In this document: in pieces, positions 30,366-32,666 of the stretch
How positions within the stretch are numbered: the stretch's first letter is position 1
How the letters are laid out: each line of letters starts with the position of its first letter
From: Candidatus Omnitrophota bacterium
GTDB taxonomy: Bacteria; Omnitrophota; Gorgyraeia; Aquiviventales; Aquiviventaceae
Length of the DNA: 32,666 bases
Reading direction: 5' to 3'
Assembly (NCBI GenBank): GCA_023247235.1
Contig: JAHFGW010000008.1
Location: 1-32,666 of the forward strand
The notes under the pieces: generated by a model
Told to the model about the DNA's origin: nothing
Databases searched by the model: none
Seen by the model: the letters and a program-made list of their open reading frames with translations, nothing else
Translations under genes and position numbers: made by a program

Positions 30366-31355
30366 TCAGCAGTAGCCATGCGCCCGAAACCAATGGACGG
30401 CCCTGGCGATCGCGTCGGCCAGCGGCGTCTGGGGTAGGCCGAGTTCTCGCGCCGCCTTGCTGCCATCCAATCGCCTGGGGAATGCGCGCGTGCTCGCGAT
30501 CATTTCGCGCGTCAACAGCGGCTCGGCGCCGACGGCGCGCGCGAGCGGCTCCAAGACGCACGCGGCCGCGTAGGCGACGGCGCGCGGCAGGCGCCAGCGC
30601 GGCGGCGACACGCCGGCCGCGTGCGCCACCAAGTGGCCGAATTCTCTGATGGGGACCTGGTGTTGCGTCATCAGGTAGCGTTCCCCGAGCCGGCCCCGCT
30701 GGGCGGCGCGGACGTGCCCCACACCGACATCGCCGGTATAGACGAGGTGCAAGGTGTGGTCGAGATAGAAGGGAATCTGGTATTTCGCGAAGGCCAGCAC
30801 GGCACGGCCAGAAAACGGATGCGCATCGTATTCTCCGATGCAGATGCTCGGGTTGGTGATCACCAGCGGCAGGCCCGCCTGCTGCGCTCGGTGCATCTCA
30901 TGTTCGATGGCGATCTTCACCGTCGTGTAGAGCGGCCGCCAGCTCTGGAGCGGCCACGGCTCGGTATCCGCCTCGGTGGCAGGACGCTCCGCCACGTACC
31001 GGATGGTCGAGGCGCTGCTGGTGAACACGAGACGCTCGACCTTGGCGCGCAGCAACTCCTCGGCGACGCGCCGCGTCGAGCTCAACGCACGCTCCAGCGC
31101 CTGCGCGCGCGCGGCGCGCAGGCCCGGATAATAGGCCGCGGCGTGAAAGACCCACGCGCAGCCTGCCAGCGCCTCGCGCAGGCCGTCCAGCGAATCCAGA
31201 TCGACCCGCGCGCGCTCGACCGCCAAGCCCTCCAACACAGGCAGGAAGCGCTCACTGCGATAGGCCGCGCGCACCTGATGCCCCTCGGCCAAGAGGGCCC
31301 GGACGATGTGCGCGCCGATGTGTCCCGTGGCGCCCAACACCAGCGCCTTCGCCAT
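30366..31355 (-). CDS. NAD-dependent epimerase/dehydratase, HpnA/DFR-like
   Basis: This 329-residue extended SDR has the binding turn LVLGATGHIGAHIVRALLAE, the VFHAAAYYPG segment, LVFTSSASTIRYV with the Ser, and the catalytic YTTVK. Resemblance to hopanoid-associated sugar epimerase HpnA and plant-type dihydroflavonol reductase is general (NPSICIGEYDAHP, LVYTGDVGVGH). No hopanoid gene is in the window, so the substrate stays open. The ATG at 31355 lies beside a GTGTAATG repeat. It ends 44 bp before the dsbD-like start, the gap carrying that gene's promoter. Confidence 0.83.
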   Translation of the reverse strand: MAKALVLGATGHIGAHIVRALLAEGHQVRAAYRSERFLPVLEGLAVERARVDLDSLDGLREALAGCAWVFHAAAYYPGLRAARAQALERALSSTRRVAEELLRAKVERLVFTSSASTIRYVAERPATEADTEPWPLQSWRPLYTTVKIAIEHEMHRAQQAGLPLVITNPSICIGEYDAHPFSGRAVLAFAKYQIPFYLDHTLHLVYTGDVGVGHVRAAQRGRLGERYLMTQHQVPIREFGHLVAHAAGVSPPRWRLPRAVAYAAACVLEPLARAVGAEPLLTREMIASTRAFPRRLDGSKAARELGLPQTPLADAIARAVHWFRAHGYC

Positions 31356-31361
31356 TTAACC

Positions 31362-31401
31362 ACTACACACGTGTGTAATGTTCGATGTGTAATGTGTACA
31401 C
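31362..31401. repeat. Second copy of the GTGTAATG repeat arm
   Basis: Positions 31373-31398 are identical over 26 bp to the reverse complement of the right arm of the element at 24933-25074. It is preceded by the palindrome TACACACGTGTGTA (31364-31377) and followed by TGTGTACACA. It fills most of the 69-bp gap between the beta-glucosidase stop and the epimerase ATG; it is shorter than the other copy, perhaps a solo arm. Confidence 0.7.
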
Positions 31402-31424
31402 ATTTCACGTGACACAGAAGTAGG

Positions 31425-32666
31425 TCAGCGTTCGATAACGAGGCGGTTCGTGCGGCAGACCTCGGCAAATTTGAGGGCGCTGGCCCGCGGCCGCCGCTCC
31501 TGGGTGCGGTAATCCACCTCGACCAGGCCAAAGCGTGGCCTGAAGCCATGGGACCACTCATAGTTATCCATCAACGACCAATAGCAGTAGCCGAAGATCT
31601 GCGCGCCCGCCTCCAGCGCTCGCGCGAGCTGCTGCAGGTGCCGGTAAATATAGCTCCAGCGCCGCGCGTCGTCCGCCATCGGCGTGCCGTTTTCCGTCAC
31701 GAGAATCGGCAGCCCGAGCCCGGCCCAACGGGTCAGCGTGACAAAGAAGGATTCCGGGTGGACGCCCCAATGCATCCACGAGGTCGACTCCTTCTCGTGG
31801 CGCCTGTGGTGCGCCACGTCGCAGCTCTCCGCGGCCCAGACCCCGCCGAACGGCCGGAAGCGGATGACATGGCGCCGATAGTAATTCACGCCAAGAAAAT
31901 CGAGCGTCCCTTTCGCCTCGCTGATGCGCCGTTTGGCGGCCCCCGGCAGAGCCCAGCGGCCCTGCGTGACCGCATCGAGGAACGCCGCGTTGAACATCCG
32001 ATCCGTGATCAACGTGGCGACGCGATCCAGCGGCCACCACGGCCGGCACGGCACGAACACCGGCAGGTAACTGGCGACGCTGACCTGCACCGGGCCGTCT
32101 GCCGGGCGCACCCGCTGGTGCAGAATTCGGTAGCTGGCGGCATGAGCCCGGATGAGGTGCTCAAGCACTCGCATGGCTTGCTGGGGGTCGCTGGCGCCTG
32201 GCGGGCCTTCACCCGTCAGGTGATGCATATAGATGTAGACCATCGGCTCATTGATAGTGAGCCAGTAGCGGACCCGATCGCCCAGCGCGTCGGCCACCTG
32301 CTCGGTGTAGCGGCTGAACCACTCGATGACGGAGGGATTTGTCCAGCCGCCGGCGCGCGCGAGCCAGAGCGGGTTGGTGAAGTGATGCAGCGTGACGATG
32401 GGTGTGATGCCGCGCTGGCGCAGGGCGTCGACGAGCTCGCGATAATGGGCGAGGGCCTGCGCGTCGAACTGTCCCTGCGCCGGCTCGATGCGGCTCCACT
32501 CAACCGAGAAACGGTAGGCGGTGTGGCCCAGGCGACTGATCAACTCCACGTCGTCGCGGAAGCGCCGGTAGTGATCGCAGGCGAGCCCCGACGCCGTCCT
32601 CACCCGCCCCGCCTGCTCCCAGGCCCACCAGTCGTTCTGGGTGTTCTCGCCTTCGATCTGGTGCGC
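31425..32666 (-). CDS. GH1 family beta-glucosidase, partial at the window end
   Basis: The frame is open to the edge, giving 413 residues; the N-terminus (about 20-30 residues) is missing. The first visible residues AHQIEGENTQNDWWAWEQAG are the start of a GH1 barrel. The acid/base glutamate is in LTINEPMVY and the nucleophile glutamate in ILVTENGTP. GYCYWSLMDNYEW and the following Phe-Gly near the end bind the sugar. It hydrolyses beta-glucosides or galactosides; specificity is not evident. No signal peptide can be judged. It is followed by a repeat and then the epimerase gene. Confidence 0.93.
   Translation of the reverse strand, partial: AHQIEGENTQNDWWAWEQAGRVRTASGLACDHYRRFRDDVELISRLGHTAYRFSVEWSRIEPAQGQFDAQALAHYRELVDALRQRGITPIVTLHHFTNPLWLARAGGWTNPSVIEWFSRYTEQVADALGDRVRYWLTINEPMVYIYMHHLTGEGPPGASDPQQAMRVLEHLIRAHAASYRILHQRVRPADGPVQVSVASYLPVFVPCRPWWPLDRVATLITDRMFNAAFLDAVTQGRWALPGAAKRRISEAKGTLDFLGVNYYRRHVIRFRPFGGVWAAESCDVAHHRRHEKESTSWMHWGVHPESFFVTLTRWAGLGLPILVTENGTPMADDARRWSYIYRHLQQLARALEAGAQIFGYCYWSLMDNYEWSHGFRPRFGLVEVDYRTQERRPRASALKFAEVCRTNRLVIER

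Noticed and set aside
1-32666. CRISPR array, tRNA, rRNA, prophage, complete insertion sequence
   Set aside because: All intergenic gaps were read; none exceeds about 240 bp and none shows spaced direct repeats, tRNA-like cloverleafs or a transposase.

Overview
The window is about 32.7 kb of gene-dense, GC-rich bacterial chromosome. Nearly all genes are on the minus strand, in tight operons with ATGA, TGATG or TAATG stop/start overlaps. No phage, integrase, CRISPR, rRNA or tRNA was seen. The gene content suggests a Gram-negative-type respiring bacterium: lipoproteins, a periplasmic VKOR-DsbA and DsbD thiol system, succinate dehydrogenase and complex I. The small TIGR04073-like protein, several families of intergenic repeats that invade gene ends, and apparently leaderless promoters fit an uncultured, high-GC, Omnitrophota-like or similar lineage. 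That placement is inference; no marker gene here settles it.

Layout. (1) 1-3141, minus: PilZ protein, a small ORF, tandem-ACT protein, zinc-type alcohol dehydrogenase, PfpI/DJ-1 protein and the start of an SDR. (2) 3196-3852, plus: endonuclease III, tail to tail with DUF309, Bcp peroxiredoxin and a VKOR-DsbA fusion (minus). (3) 6182-6520, plus: the TIGR04073-like exported protein, followed by a perfect hairpin. (4) 14409-6603, minus: QueC-like protein, sdhC, sdhD, sdhA, sdhB, a beta-hydroxyacid dehydrogenase-type reductase and PEP carboxylase, a carbon-metabolism operon around the TCA cycle and anaplerosis. (5) 14460-16327, plus: HAMP protein, a small ORF, a PTR1-type pteridine reductase and a PTPS/QueD-like protein, converging on folB (minus). 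Together with QueC these make a pterin/deazapurine cluster. (6) 23771-16205, minus: nuoA-B-C-D-I-H, acetyl-CoA synthetase, a relic of a second acs 3' end, a TlpA-like lipoprotein and folB. (7) 24009-32666, minus: cobalamin-binding-type protein, PGI-like enzyme, DUF3047 lipoprotein, peptidoglycan-binding lipoprotein, CDF transporter, DsbD, NAD-dependent epimerase and a GH1 beta-glucosidase cut by the window end.

The most unusual features are non-coding or at gene edges. Two 156-168 bp modules have matching inverted ends, carry a 51-55 codon ORF and run directly into the start codon of the next gene. Four genes have a -10 box exactly 6 nt before the ATG, predicting leaderless mRNA. A palindromic repeat forms the C-terminal tails of two convergent pterin genes at once. 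A decayed tail of a second acs lies between acs and the tlpA-like gene.
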